Below, piece after piece: positions 50,368 to 59,735 of a DNA stretch of 64,000 bases. Positions within the stretch are counted from its first letter, which is position 1. Each line of letters starts with the position of its first letter. The position numbers and the translations under genes are program-made. The notes under the pieces are model-generated. The model was not told the DNA's origin. It did no database searches and was given only the letters and a program-made list of their open reading frames with translations. Source of the DNA: CAZDQL01 sp964507325 (GTDB taxonomy: Bacteria; Planctomycetota; UBA1135; GCA-002686595); the NCBI GenBank assembly GCA_964507325.1, contig CAZDQL010000007.1, positions 1 through 64,000 on the forward strand, written 5' to 3'.

Positions 50368-53300
50368 TCACTCCACCCGCAGCTCGTCGATGAAGAACCA
50401 CGCCGGCTCCCCGGCGCCGTGGTGCCAACTGGGGCAGGTCTCGAGGGCGTCGACCACGAGGCGCAGGTGGGTGATCGGCCCCGACACCTGGCCGAGATCG
50501 ACCTCGAAGCCCTGGATCCGCCCCTCCTGTTCCGGGACCCGGTGCTCGAGCCGAGCGAGCGGGCACCAGTTCGTCCCGTCGCCGCTGACCTCCACCTCGA
50601 TCACCCGCGGCAGCCAGATCCACGACTTGGGATCCTGCAGCGCCGACAGGGTGAGTCGGGTGGGGGAGGGCTGCAGCCCGGTGAGGTCGAGCACGACGTC
50701 GGCGCCGGTGCCCTCCCAGCCGACCCAGTTCTCGATGTAGAGGTCTCCCCCCGGCAGGCCGTCGACCAGGCGCTCGACGGCCCCGCCCGAGTACTTCGCG
50801 CTGGGCGGCGGCGAGGCGTGGACGGGTCGGCCGAAGGCCGCGTGCTGCGGCAGGTCGGGATCCAGGAGCCGCTGCCAGGCGGCGCGGTACTCGTCGAGGG
50901 TCAGGTCCATCTCGCGCAGCCTCCCGATCCCCGCCGCTCGGCAGCCGGCCAGGAAGTCGTCGAGGAGGCGCTCGACCTCGGAACGCACACGCCAGGAGCC
51001 GTCGACCCTCTCCCAGATCCCCCCCGACCGCGCACCCCGGCGCTTGGCGATCTCCAGCTCGGCGTACATCAGGGGCAAGCGCGCCGTGCGCACGCGCTCG
51101 GCCCGCTCGGGTTGTCCCGCGACCGCCTGCGCGGCGCGGTCGAAGAGGGTCCGCGCGCGCTCGAGCACCTCGGGGCGCAGCCAGCTCCCCGCGGCCAGGG
51201 AGGGGTTCCCGTACAGGAAGAGCACCTCCCCCGAGGCCTCCAGCTCGTCGTGCAGCAGGTCCAGGTAGGCGCGCAGGTGCGGCGCCGCCTCGCCGTAGAA
51301 GCCGGTCAGGAACTCGTCGATCGTCGCCTCGACGTCGAGCTCCGGGTTCCAGGCCAGCTTCGCCAAGAGGTAGCAGCGCAGCTCCGCCAGCTCGGTGCGC
51401 AGCCCGTTGCCCTGCAGGAAGAGGTGGCGCACGCCCCGCTCGGCAAACCAGCGCACGTTGGGCCCCAGGACGCGCAGGTTGGGGAAGGGCGCCACGGGGC
51501 TGGCGAACTGCACCTCGTAGTCCCACAGGAAGATGTCGTCGCTGAGGGCGCTCCACCCCTCGAAGTCCGCCGCGAACTCGCTCTCGGGGTTGTCCGCGAT
51601 CGGACGCGCGCGATCCTCCTCGATCGTGCAGAGCATGATCGAGACGTTCTCCCGCGGTCGCAGGGTGCGCGGGGGCTTGCGGGAGTACTGGTAGGCGAGG
51701 GTCGAGATGCTGAGTTCGGGGAAGGCGTCCGCCAAGGCGTTGACGAAGGTCAAGAGCGACCCCATGCGCGTCCCCTCCCGCGCGTCGATCGCCACGCACC
51801 CGGCGCAGGAGCAGGCGCCGTAGTTGTCCTCCTGGCTGAAGGAGACGTAGCGCACGCCGGTGTGCTCGTCGAGGACGCGCTCCAGGCCTGCCACGACCAG
51901 CTGGAGCACCTCCGGGTTCGTCAGGCAGAGCTGGCTCGGCGCGCGTCGGTCACCCACCAGGGCGAAGTACTCGGGGTGCGTCTCGAAGTGCTCCTCGGGG
52001 TTCACGTAGGCGAAGGCGGAGTGCACCCAGCGGGGGGCCCAGAGGCGGCCCACCTCCTCCTGGACGCGGTCCAGCTTGTGCCAGCGGCGGTAGTCGGCGT
52101 CGTTCGCGGGGCCGTAGTTCACCTGCCGGAACCAGATGCGGGGGCGCTCGCTGATGGCGAGCTCCGCCGGCAGGGAGACGCGCGACCGCTGGGGGATCTC
52201 GAGGGCGCCGGGAGCCCAGAAGCGGCAGCCCAGTTGCGTCTCGAGCAGGTGGTAGACCGCGTAGAGGACGCCGAGCGCCTCGTGGGGGCCCCCCTCCGGC
52301 GGGCCCGCCACCAGAAAGAGGTCGTGGGAGACCTCGGATGCGTCGGCGCGCTCGACGAACCGGATGGTGAAGCCGTCCTCCCCCAGGCCCTCGCCGTCGA
52401 GTCCCTCTTCCCGCGCCGCGCCGGTGGCGCCCACGAAGATGCGCCGCTGCGCGGGGGCGTCGGTCTCGCGTGCCCGCGACGGGCCGCCGCCGGCGATCCG
52501 TTCCAGGTGGCGCGCCAGCTCGGTCGCCGCGAACTCCTCCGCTGCGGTCGCCTCGTCCGGCACGACGATCGTCCAGTCGGAGCGGCCGTCCTCGACCAGC
52601 ACCACCTCAGCGGGACGCGTCCGGGCGACGAGGGGGCCGACCACCTCGGAGGTCGCTCGCCGCTCGCCGCGGCGCGCCCCGCGCTCCCGCCCCTCCTCGA
52701 CGTAGTCCGCCTGCGCGATCCACTCCGGCAGCGTCGCCTGCTCCCGGTTGCCGGCGACCCGCACGCACTCCCGATCCGCCACCGATCCGAAGGGGGTGCC
52801 GTAGAAGCGGTTGCTCTCCACCCGGCTCCCCGCCGGGCGTCCGAAGCGGTCGTCGAGGTAGTGCGCCAGGCTGGGATAGCGGGAGGACCACGGCTCTGAG
52901 GCGATCGGCATCTCCGCCAAGCGCCGGTGAAGGGTCGAGGTCTCGGGATCGGCGATGTGGGGCGCCATCCAGCCCACCCCCCGCGCGTCGAAGTGGATCC
53001 CCAGGTCGCAGTCGAGGAAGGCGTTGTGGTGGATCACGAGATCGCGCCCGCCGCCGATCAGCATCCCCCAGTGGCAGCGCCAGATCACGTTGTGGGAGAC
53101 CTCGATCCCGCTGGCCATGTCGTCGAGGTAGATCGCGTTCTGCCAGCGTCCCTCGCTGCCCCCCAGGTGGTGGATGAAGTTTCCCGTGACCCGGTTGCCG
53201 TGCATCGTCCAGTCGCGGCCGCAGTAGATGGCACCGCAGTCCCCCGTCTCCCGCAGCACGTCGAAGATCTCGTTGCCCTCGATCCGGTGCTCGTTGCCGC

Positions 53301-54687
53301 CGAAGAGGATCGCCGAGTGGGGAGCGTGGGCGAGCTCGTTGCCGCGCACGAGCTGACCGACTCCGTCGATACTCGCCCCGGGACGGTAGGTGCGCCAGAC
53401 GCGCCCGAAGCGGTGCAGGCGCGAGCCCTCCAAGCGGTTCCCGCCGGGGGTGAGGGTGCGGCGGTCGCCTCCGAGGAGACTCACGCCCGTCCCGCCGACG
53501 TCCCGCAGGTCGCAGTCGAGGACTGCGCAACGAACTCCGTCGAGGCGCACGCCGTCGGCTCCGGTGTTGACGATGCGGCAGCCGCGCAGGATCACCTCCT
53601 CGCCCTCCTCCACCACGACCGCCCCGCCGCGGGTGCCCTCGAAGGTCAGGCCCTCGACGAGGATCCCCCGCGCTCCGCGCACGCGCAGAAGGGGGTCGCC
53701 CAGGGTGGAGACGATCAGCTCCCCGATCGGTCGGGACTCCGGTGGCCAGAGGAGGAGCCGCTTCCCGGCCCGGTCCAGGTGGTATTCGCCGGGGGCGTCG
53801 AGCTCCTCGATCAGGTGGGTCACGTAGAAGCCGGTCCCTGCCCGCAGCCCGTAGCGGTGGGGGAGTGCGAGCTGGAGCGTGCCCGCCTCCGGATCGATCG
53901 CCTCGATCGGCAACTGCTCGTCGGCCCAGTCGTGGAACCAGTAGCCGAAGGCCCAGGGCTCCTCCGCCGCGGCCCAGCGCGCCAGCCGTTGCGCCTCCAC
54001 CGCCGCCGGGCGGAAGCGGCCCCCGCGCTCCGGCCCCGTCTCGCGCCGCTCCAGCGGTACGTCGTCGGCGCGGTTGCGGGGCACCGAGCCCGGGTCGAAC
54101 ACCTCGCCGACCCTACAGAAGCCCTCGTTCGGCCAGCGCGCGGGTCGCAGGGCGATTCCGTCGAGGAAGACCTCGCTCGCGATCGGGACCGTGGGGGAGC
54201 CCATGCCGCGCTGCACCGGTCCAGCGAGCTGCGTCTCCGGCGGCAGTCGGACGACGCGCACGGCGGAGCGCGCCGCGTCGTTGGGCAGGCGGGCCAGGAG
54301 GTCGTCGTCGGTGAGGGGCTCCAGCCTCGGCTCCGCCAAGACGATTCCGCCCACCAGGCGCGGCCGGGCTCCCGCGGCGGCCCGCAGGATCAGGTCGCTG
54401 TCGCGGTGATCGAGCTCGACGCTGGCGGTCAGGGGCCAGGTCCCGCCGAGCAGGACGATCGCGGGGCGTTCCGGCGCCGCGTCGGTCGAGCGCGACCGCT
54501 CGGCCCGCAGGCGATCGCGGGCGGCCTCGATCGAGGGGAAGGGGTGCGCGCGGGAGCCATCCGCCTCCGGCGCTGCGCCGGGTGCGACGAAGAGCTGGCG
54601 CTCTGCGCGGGCTGGCGACCCGCTCGACGCGTGGGAGACTTCGGCGAGTGGAAGGAACAGCAGGGGAACCAGGACCGACGCGCACAT
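50368..54687 (-). CDS. Beta-helix / DUF4838 / discoidin-like three-domain secreted protein
   Basis: The protein has 1439 residues with a signal peptide (SVLVPLLFLPLAEVSHA). Residues about 30-690 form a GH141-like right-handed parallel beta-helix (RQLFVAPGAAPEADGSRAHP, FPSIEAARDRLR, PIASEVFLDGIALRPARWPN, then GCRIVNTGADGVRLDGVR and SGIEVSHNVIWRCHWGMLIG). Residues about 700-1285 are a DUF4838 region with an alpha-glucuronidase-type N-domain (EFAATELARHLERIAGG, YHLLETQLGCRFWAPGALEI) and a TIM-like part (VSFSQEDNYGACSCAGC). Residues about 1290-1439 are a discoidin-like beta domain (LDLTGLQPSPTRLTLSALQD, VEVSGDGTNWCPLARLEH). The separate domains are usually separate proteins. Glycan target and activity are unknown. 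It ends six bases from the convergent PNGase-like gene and shares a 20-base upstream motif with the next gene. Confidence 0.85.
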   Translation of the reverse strand: MCASVLVPLLFLPLAEVSHASSGSPARAERQLFVAPGAAPEADGSRAHPFPSIEAARDRLRAERSRSTDAAPERPAIVLLGGTWPLTASVELDHRDSDLILRAAAGARPRLVGGIVLAEPRLEPLTDDDLLARLPNDAARSAVRVVRLPPETQLAGPVQRGMGSPTVPIASEVFLDGIALRPARWPNEGFCRVGEVFDPGSVPRNRADDVPLERRETGPERGGRFRPAAVEAQRLARWAAAEEPWAFGYWFHDWADEQLPIEAIDPEAGTLQLALPHRYGLRAGTGFYVTHLIEELDAPGEYHLDRAGKRLLLWPPESRPIGELIVSTLGDPLLRVRGARGILVEGLTFEGTRGGAVVVEEGEEVILRGCRIVNTGADGVRLDGVRCAVLDCDLRDVGGTGVSLLGGDRRTLTPGGNRLEGSRLHRFGRVWRTYRPGASIDGVGQLVRGNELAHAPHSAILFGGNEHRIEGNEIFDVLRETGDCGAIYCGRDWTMHGNRVTGNFIHHLGGSEGRWQNAIYLDDMASGIEVSHNVIWRCHWGMLIGGGRDLVIHHNAFLDCDLGIHFDARGVGWMAPHIADPETSTLHRRLAEMPIASEPWSSRYPSLAHYLDDRFGRPAGSRVESNRFYGTPFGSVADRECVRVAGNREQATLPEWIAQADYVEEGRERGARRGERRATSEVVGPLVARTRPAEVVLVEDGRSDWTIVVPDEATAAEEFAATELARHLERIAGGGPSRARETDAPAQRRIFVGATGAAREEGLDGEGLGEDGFTIRFVERADASEVSHDLFLVAGPPEGGPHEALGVLYAVYHLLETQLGCRFWAPGALEIPQRSRVSLPAELAISERPRIWFRQVNYGPANDADYRRWHKLDRVQEEVGRLWAPRWVHSAFAYVNPEEHFETHPEYFALVGDRRAPSQLCLTNPEVLQLVVAGLERVLDEHTGVRYVSFSQEDNYGACSCAGCVAIDAREGTRMGSLLTFVNALADAFPELSISTLAYQYSRKPPRTLRPRENVSIMLCTIEEDRARPIADNPESEFAADFEGWSALSDDIFLWDYEVQFASPVAPFPNLRVLGPNVRWFAERGVRHLFLQGNGLRTELAELRCYLLAKLAWNPELDVEATIDEFLTGFYGEAAPHLRAYLDLLHDELEASGEVLFLYGNPSLAAGSWLRPEVLERARTLFDRAAQAVAGQPERAERVRTARLPLMYAELEIAKRRGARSGGIWERVDGSWRVRSEVERLLDDFLAGCRAAGIGRLREMDLTLDEYRAAWQRLLDPDLPQHAAFGRPVHASPPPSAKYSGGAVERLVDGLPGGDLYIENWVGWEGTGADVVLDLTGLQPSPTRLTLSALQDPKSWIWLPRVIEVEVSGDGTNWCPLARLEHRVPEQEGRIQGFEVDLGQVSGPITHLRLVVDALETCPSWHHGAGEPAWFFIDELRVE

Positions 54688-54706
54688 GCGCGCAATCCTA
54701 AGCTAC

Positions 54707-54726
54707 TGAACTGCCGCCCTTCGGTG
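54707..54726 (-). promoter_or_regulatory. Upstream motif, copy 1
   Basis: On the minus strand this reads CACCGAAGGGCGGCAGTTCA, ending exactly 19 bases before the ATG at 54687. The second copy, upstream of the divergent gene, differs at one base and has the same 19-base spacing. A shared promoter, operator or leader element is the simplest reading. Confidence 0.5.
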
Positions 54727-54902
54727 GGCATCAGGCGGGACTGCTCGCCGTAGCTCCTTTGCCCGCAAGGACTTGCAGCACACGGCCGCTGGAGCAGGCC
54801 CCACCGGAGGGGTGGTGGACCGCAGGCGCGTGGACCGGTGCCCTGAAGCAGCCGAGAGGGGGCCCCGAGTGCGGGAGTCGAGAGGCCGACGCCCGAGGAG
54901 CA

Positions 54903-54922
54903 CACCGAAGGGGGGCAGTTCA
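54903..54922 (+). promoter_or_regulatory. Upstream motif, copy 2
   Basis: CACCGAAGGGGGGCAGTTCA on the plus strand, ending 19 bases before the GTG at 54942. It matches copy 1 at 19 of 20 positions, and TAAGCT follows closely (TAGCTT in copy 1). The roughly 175 bases between the copies contain no credible gene. Confidence 0.5.
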
Positions 54923-54941
54923 ATAAGCTACCCTCTCGGTA

Positions 54942-56936
54942 GTGAAGCGCAGGCTGCTCTCCCTGGTCGCGATCAGCTCGCTGGCGGTCGCCGCGTTCGT
55001 CACCTGGCGCGCTCGCAGTGGGCCGGGTGAGGCTCTCCCGGCGTCCGAGACCGCGCCGCACGGCGACGGCGCGCAGCCGGAGGTCCCCCAGGCCCCCCTC
55101 GAGAGGCCCGCGGAAGACGCACCCGATCAGCGAGAGGCGGCGCTGGCGGATTCCCCGGACCCGCTCGAGGACCCCGCCGCGGTGGGCGAGACTGCGGAGG
55201 GGATCCCCGTGCTGGTGGTGACCGGTGACGGCACCCCCGTCGCCGGAGTGCCGGTCGCTCTGCTCATGCGCGTCGAGTCGATGAACAACAGCGAAGGGCG
55301 CTCCGCAAGAGACACCACCGACGCCCGGGGGCGCGCGCTCCTGGTGGAGGAGGAGGAGGAGCGCGTGCAGCGCGAACGCATGCGGAGCTTCACCGACGTG
55401 GAGCTCCTCTTCCGCGTCGAAGCCCAGGTCCCCCTGCCCGAGCGCCCCACCCACGAGCTGGGTTCCGAGCCGGTCGCCAGCGAACCGATTCGTCTCGTCC
55501 TCCCCCCTTGCGGTGGGATCCGCGTCCACGTCTCCACCCCCGACGGCGGGGCGGTGCCGGAGGCTTCCCGGGTGTTCCCCTTCTGGCGCCCCGTCGGGAG
55601 CGACGGGAGCTACGACCGCATCGGCACGCCCCGGGAGCCGGTCGTCGGGGGGGTGGCCACCTTCGCCACCCTGCCCCTCGGCCAGGAGTTCCAGTTCAAC
55701 GTCGGTGGCGGAAAGGCCTACCGCGGGACCCAGGCCTTCGCGCTGGGACCCGCGCAGGTGGGGGAGGTGGTCGATGTGGAGGCGGTGCTCGGCCCCCCCC
55801 TGGCCACGGTCACCGGCGTTCTGGTGGGGGAGGACGGCCAGCCCCTGACCGACGTGTCGGTGTCGATGGGGCTCTTCCTGCTCGACCGCCTGGCGCCCGC
55901 GGACGCCGAGCCGGAGCGCGTACAGTGGCTTTGGACTGAGCTCGACGGCCAGGGGCGCTTCGCGCGCGCCACCGCCTTGGAGCCGGACGAGACGCAGCGG
56001 CTGGCGCTCGCGATCCGCGAGGAGTCGCGCCACACCCCCAGCGAGGTGGATCGCTTCGCGCGCTGGGACGGGGCGGTCGAGCTCCCTCCCGGGGAGGTGC
56101 TCGACGTCGGGACCCTCGTGCTGCGTCCCCATCGCCAGCGCAGGCTCCTGGCGGCGGGGCGCGTGCTCTCCACCGACGGCGAGCCCCTGCCCCACCCCCA
56201 GGTCAGCATCCACGCCTGGGACCCCGACAGCCGGCGCTGGGAGAGGCTGGCCGAGGATCGCGTGGAGGTGGACCGGGACGGCTTCTTCGAGGCGCACACG
56301 ATCCTGGAGGAGCTCCCCGAGCGCTTCACCGTCTCCGCCGGCGCCCGCGGCTACCTGGGCGCCTCCGTCGAGGCCTCCCCGGGGGAGCGCGGCCTCGAGC
56401 TCTTGCTCTCACGCGGCGGCGGAGTGGCCGGGCGCTTCGTGGCCGACGACGCCGCCGCCCTGCCCCTGCTCAGCGTCCTGATCGAGGGGGAGGACTTCAG
56501 CCGCGAACCGGACAGCGGCTTCGGGCACTTCCGGGTCGACGGTCTGCCGCCAGGGACCTTCTCGGTGATCGCCAAAGGGCATGGCACCGACTGGCGCTTC
56601 GGCGGGATCGACGACGTCGTCGTGCCCCAGGGGGAATTCGCCGTCGACCCCCGTCTCGAGCGCATCGACCTGGGGGACGCCTGCCGCGTGCTGCGCCTGA
56701 CGGTGCTCGACCCGGACGGTCAGCCGATTCCCAAGCAGCACGTCTTCCTGCAGGACAGGGCCGGGGATGGCGGCAGCTTCCGGAGCGACGAGCAGGGTGA
56801 GCTCGTGGCGTTGGTGCCCGCCGGCGTGGTCGAGATCGGCCTGACCGTGACCTACCGCGGGGAGCACCTCGGGGCCCTGTGGTCGACCGCCGCGGGGTAC
56901 TCGGGGAGGCTCACCCTGGGCGTCCGGGACCGGTAG
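54942..56936 (+). CDS. Membrane-anchored carboxypeptidase-regulatory/Cna-B-like repeat protein
   Basis: The protein has 664 residues starting at a GTG, with an N-terminal hydrophobic segment (LLSLVAISSLAVAAFVTW) acting as anchor or signal, then an acidic, proline-rich linker to about residue 85. The rest consists of repeated beta-sandwich units of the carboxypeptidase-regulatory/Cna-B kind: VLVVTGDGTPVAGVPVALLM, VTGVLVGEDGQPLTDVSVSM, AGRVLSTDGEPLPHPQVSIH and LRLTVLDPDGQPIPKQHVFL. Each pairs a hydrophobic strand with a DGxP turn. No catalytic motif is visible. Such proteins are common and poorly understood in Planctomycetota; an envelope or adhesion role is plausible. It is divergent from the beta-helix/DUF4838 gene and shares its upstream motif. 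Confidence 0.78.
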   Translation: MKRRLLSLVAISSLAVAAFVTWRARSGPGEALPASETAPHGDGAQPEVPQAPLERPAEDAPDQREAALADSPDPLEDPAAVGETAEGIPVLVVTGDGTPVAGVPVALLMRVESMNNSEGRSARDTTDARGRALLVEEEEERVQRERMRSFTDVELLFRVEAQVPLPERPTHELGSEPVASEPIRLVLPPCGGIRVHVSTPDGGAVPEASRVFPFWRPVGSDGSYDRIGTPREPVVGGVATFATLPLGQEFQFNVGGGKAYRGTQAFALGPAQVGEVVDVEAVLGPPLATVTGVLVGEDGQPLTDVSVSMGLFLLDRLAPADAEPERVQWLWTELDGQGRFARATALEPDETQRLALAIREESRHTPSEVDRFARWDGAVELPPGEVLDVGTLVLRPHRQRRLLAAGRVLSTDGEPLPHPQVSIHAWDPDSRRWERLAEDRVEVDRDGFFEAHTILEELPERFTVSAGARGYLGASVEASPGERGLELLLSRGGGVAGRFVADDAAALPLLSVLIEGEDFSREPDSGFGHFRVDGLPPGTFSVIAKGHGTDWRFGGIDDVVVPQGEFAVDPRLERIDLGDACRVLRLTVLDPDGQPIPKQHVFLQDRAGDGGSFRSDEQGELVALVPAGVVEIGLTVTYRGEHLGALWSTAAGYSGRLTLGVRDR

Positions 56937-56961
56937 CCGATGCGGCTCGGTGCTGCCCGGT

Positions 56962-58893
56962 CTACTTGGCCGGAATCGTCACCGGTCCTTCGATGATGCG
57001 CGCGGGCAGGGGCTCTTCCCCCGCGCCCAGCATGTTGAGCTCCTGACCCTCCCCGCGCGGCGTCCAGCGGTGGCAGCCGATGCAGTTGCCGAGGCTGAAG
57101 GGGTCGGCGGGGTCGCGCTCCTCGAGGCGGTGACAGGTCATGCACTCGCCGTGCATGGCGGTCACGAAACCGGGGGCGCGGTGGTCGAAGCCCTTGACGG
57201 CGTACTCGGTCAAGCCCGCCATCGACTCCTCGTGGCAGAGCATGCAGGCCGCGAAGTTCTCCTGGGGGTCGTCGAGGTCGAAGGCCTCGAAGCGGGCGCG
57301 CTGCGCTTCGTCCTCGAAGCGCTCGGCGTGGTTCTCCGGCCGGTACATCGGCGTTGCCAGCTGCATGTCCTGGTGACAGGCGCGGCACACCGTCTGGCGG
57401 TCGTTGGGCAGGGAGAGGTGGTGGCACTTGACGCAGGTCCCCTCCAGCTCGACCCCGTACTTCTCCACGAACGCCTGCTGGTGCTGCTCGTGGGGGAAGG
57501 TCACGAAGTCGCCGTTGCCGTTGGCGTCGAGGTAGAGCGTGGTGCGCATCGCATCGCGACTCTGGACCGCCGGTCGCACCGCGGACTCCAGCGGCTGGAA
57601 GGCGCTGGTGCCCTGTCCCCGCAGTCCGAACCAGGTCAGGGGCAGGACGACCACCGCGGTCATCCCCACGCGCCGCGCGCCCGCTCCCAGGAAGAGCTCG
57701 CGCGCCTCACCCCAGGTCCAGGGCGGCACCGGCTGGTGTCCCTCGGGGTCGCTCGGGCTGCCCTCCTGGGCGCAGAAGCCGGCACCGCGCAGCACCGGGA
57801 AGCGCTCGATCAGGAAGAGGAAGGCCAGGCCCGCCGCTGCGAGGATGCCGAAGCTCAGGACCAGCTCCCCCAGGTTGGGGAAGTAGACCGCCTGGGAGCT
57901 GGTGAAGTAGCCCACGATCCCCGTGTCGAGGCGGTGCATGACGAGCCCCACCAGCGCCGAGGTGGCCCCCAGGGCCAGCAGGCCGCGGCGGCGCCGCAGG
58001 GCGGGCAGGCTGAAGATCAGCACCGGGACGATCGCCTGCATAGCGATCTCCACCCAGAAGACGCGGCTCTCCCAGGTGAGCTGGGGGCCGACGACGTAGC
58101 CCCACTTGTCGTGCAGGGTGAGGTCGAGGGCCTTGATCACCAGGTAGGCGCCGAGCAGCACCGCCGAGATTGTCGCCAGGCGTTGGATCAGGCGCTCCTC
58201 GAAGACCGCCCGGTAGAGGTAGGAGAGCAGCAGCAGGAAGAGCACCAGCACCGCCACCCCCGCACCCATGGCGGAGATGAAGAACTCCGGCGGGATCCAC
58301 ATGCTGTGCCAGAGCGGGTGCAGCCGGGTGGGGGAGGCGAGGAAGAGCGATCCCAGCGAGCTGTGGTGCATCGTCGAGAGGGTCACCCCCAGGACGACGA
58401 AGGGCAGCATCACCTCGTGCAGGAAGCGCGTCACCTTGGGGAAGGGGAAACGCTCGGTGAGGATCGGCAAGAGCTCCAGCGCGGTGACGCCCCAGTAGAT
58501 CGAGACGCACCAGAAGACCTCGAACAGGAAGGAGTGCGGGTTCCACATGAAGAAGGGGTGCCAGCCCCGATGTGGAAGCCCGATGTCGAAGATCAGCGCG
58601 CCGAGCGACGAGCCGTAGCCCAGGAAGCCGATCAGCACCGACAGGCGCGCGACCGGGTAGTAGCGGGTCAGGCGCAGGATGTAGATGATCGCCGCCACCA
58701 CGAAGCCACTGGTGGCCAGGGCCGCGCCCGCGACCATGTTGAAGATCTTCCACCAGCCCCAGGGCAGGCTGTCGAGCATGTTGGTCGACGCCCCGAGCCC
58801 GAAGGCGAAGCGCGCCACCCCGACCACCAGCCCGGCCAGGGCCAGGACCCACATGACGTCCTTGAGGCGCCGTAGCACGCGGGCCGAGCTCAC
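56962..58893 (-). CDS. NrfD/PsrC-type quinone-interacting membrane protein fused to a pentahaem cytochrome domain
   Basis: The protein has 643 residues, GTG start overlapping the upstream stop (GTGA). Residues about 10-395 contain roughly ten membrane helices of the NrfD/PsrC/HmcC type (VLALAGLVVGVARFAFGLG, LGYGSSLGALIFDIGLPHRG, HEVMLPFVVLGVTLSTMHHS, WIPPEFFISAMGAGVAVLVL). A further helix near 440 leads to a soluble C-terminal domain with five CxxCH haem sites: CVKCH, CRACH, CMLCH, CMTCH and CIGCH. It should exchange electrons between the quinone pool and periplasmic haems, working with the ferredoxin-type and 16-haem proteins encoded just upstream. In Hmc and alternative complex III, NrfD proteins and multihaem cytochromes are normally separate chains, so the fusion is notable. 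Confidence 0.88.
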   Translation of the reverse strand: MSSARVLRRLKDVMWVLALAGLVVGVARFAFGLGASTNMLDSLPWGWWKIFNMVAGAALATSGFVVAAIIYILRLTRYYPVARLSVLIGFLGYGSSLGALIFDIGLPHRGWHPFFMWNPHSFLFEVFWCVSIYWGVTALELLPILTERFPFPKVTRFLHEVMLPFVVLGVTLSTMHHSSLGSLFLASPTRLHPLWHSMWIPPEFFISAMGAGVAVLVLFLLLLSYLYRAVFEERLIQRLATISAVLLGAYLVIKALDLTLHDKWGYVVGPQLTWESRVFWVEIAMQAIVPVLIFSLPALRRRRGLLALGATSALVGLVMHRLDTGIVGYFTSSQAVYFPNLGELVLSFGILAAAGLAFLFLIERFPVLRGAGFCAQEGSPSDPEGHQPVPPWTWGEARELFLGAGARRVGMTAVVVLPLTWFGLRGQGTSAFQPLESAVRPAVQSRDAMRTTLYLDANGNGDFVTFPHEQHQQAFVEKYGVELEGTCVKCHHLSLPNDRQTVCRACHQDMQLATPMYRPENHAERFEDEAQRARFEAFDLDDPQENFAACMLCHEESMAGLTEYAVKGFDHRAPGFVTAMHGECMTCHRLEERDPADPFSLGNCIGCHRWTPRGEGQELNMLGAGEEPLPARIIEGPVTIPAK

Positions 58894-59735
58894 CGCGACT
58901 CCTCCCCGTCCTCGGCCCGCTTCTCGGCCATGATTCGCGAACGGCGGCGCAGGAAGGCCAGCGCCCCCAGCCCCGCCAGGCCCCCCAGGAACTGAACGGG
59001 GGCCACCATCACCCAGTCGTGCAACAGGTGCGGGATCGAGTCGGTGGCGAGACTCGGCACCGCGCGCGCCTCGAGCTCCTCGCGGGTGGGGATCGCCAGC
59101 ACCTCACCCAGGGGGACGTCGGAGACGTAGATCACCGAGGTGCCGCCGAACTCCCGTTCGCCCCAGATGTGGTCGAGGTAGAGATCGGGGCGCTCGGCGA
59201 TGCGGCGCTCGGCCTCCGCGAGCAGCTCCTCGCGCGGCCCGAAGACCGTGGCGCCGGTGGGGCAGGCGGAGGTGCAGGCCGGTCCGCCCCCCGCCACCCG
59301 GCAGGTCTCGTCCATCTTGCACTTCTTGATGTAGGGGAGCTGCTGCTCGTACTCGTAGCGCGGGATCGAGAAGGGGCAGCCCAACATGCAGTAGCGGCAG
59401 CCGATGCACTTGGCGGCGTCGTAGACCACCGGCCCGTCCGCGCGCTTCACGAGGGCGCCCACCAGGCAGGCCGCGGCGCACCCCGGCTCCTGGCAGTGCA
59501 TGCACTGGCGACGCACGAAGCGCGAGGTCTCCGGTTGACTGCCGGCGATCTCCACGATCGAGGTGAAGCGCGCCCCCGACAGACCGTCGTTCGACTTGAA
59601 CTTGGCGGGGACGTCCCGGGGCAGCCGGTTCTGCTGCACGCACCCCTGCACGCAGCGCTCGCAGCCGATGCACTTGGTGGTGTCGGTCAGGATGGCCTTG
59701 CCCGGCCTCACTGCGGAGTCGAGAGCATCGCTCAT
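58890..59735 (-). CDS. Four-cluster [4Fe-4S] ferredoxin-type subunit with C-terminal membrane anchor
   Basis: A 281-residue protein of the HybA/HmcB/DmsB type, its ATG overlapping the cytochrome stop (ATGA). Cysteine groups for four [4Fe-4S] clusters are visible: CIGCERCVQGC, CMHCQEPGCAAAC, CIGCRYCMLGCPF and, more spread, CKMDETC with CTSACP. No Tat or Sec signal is present at the N-terminus (MSDALDSAVRPGKAIL), so the clusters probably face the cytoplasm. A hydrophobic segment near residues 248-267 (VQFLGGLAGLGALAFL, then RRR) would anchor it. It likely relays electrons between the NrfD/haem part and a cytoplasmic partner. Confidence 0.9.
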   Translation of the reverse strand: MSDALDSAVRPGKAILTDTTKCIGCERCVQGCVQQNRLPRDVPAKFKSNDGLSGARFTSIVEIAGSQPETSRFVRRQCMHCQEPGCAAACLVGALVKRADGPVVYDAAKCIGCRYCMLGCPFSIPRYEYEQQLPYIKKCKMDETCRVAGGGPACTSACPTGATVFGPREELLAEAERRIAERPDLYLDHIWGEREFGGTSVIYVSDVPLGEVLAIPTREELEARAVPSLATDSIPHLLHDWVMVAPVQFLGGLAGLGALAFLRRRSRIMAEKRAEDGEESR

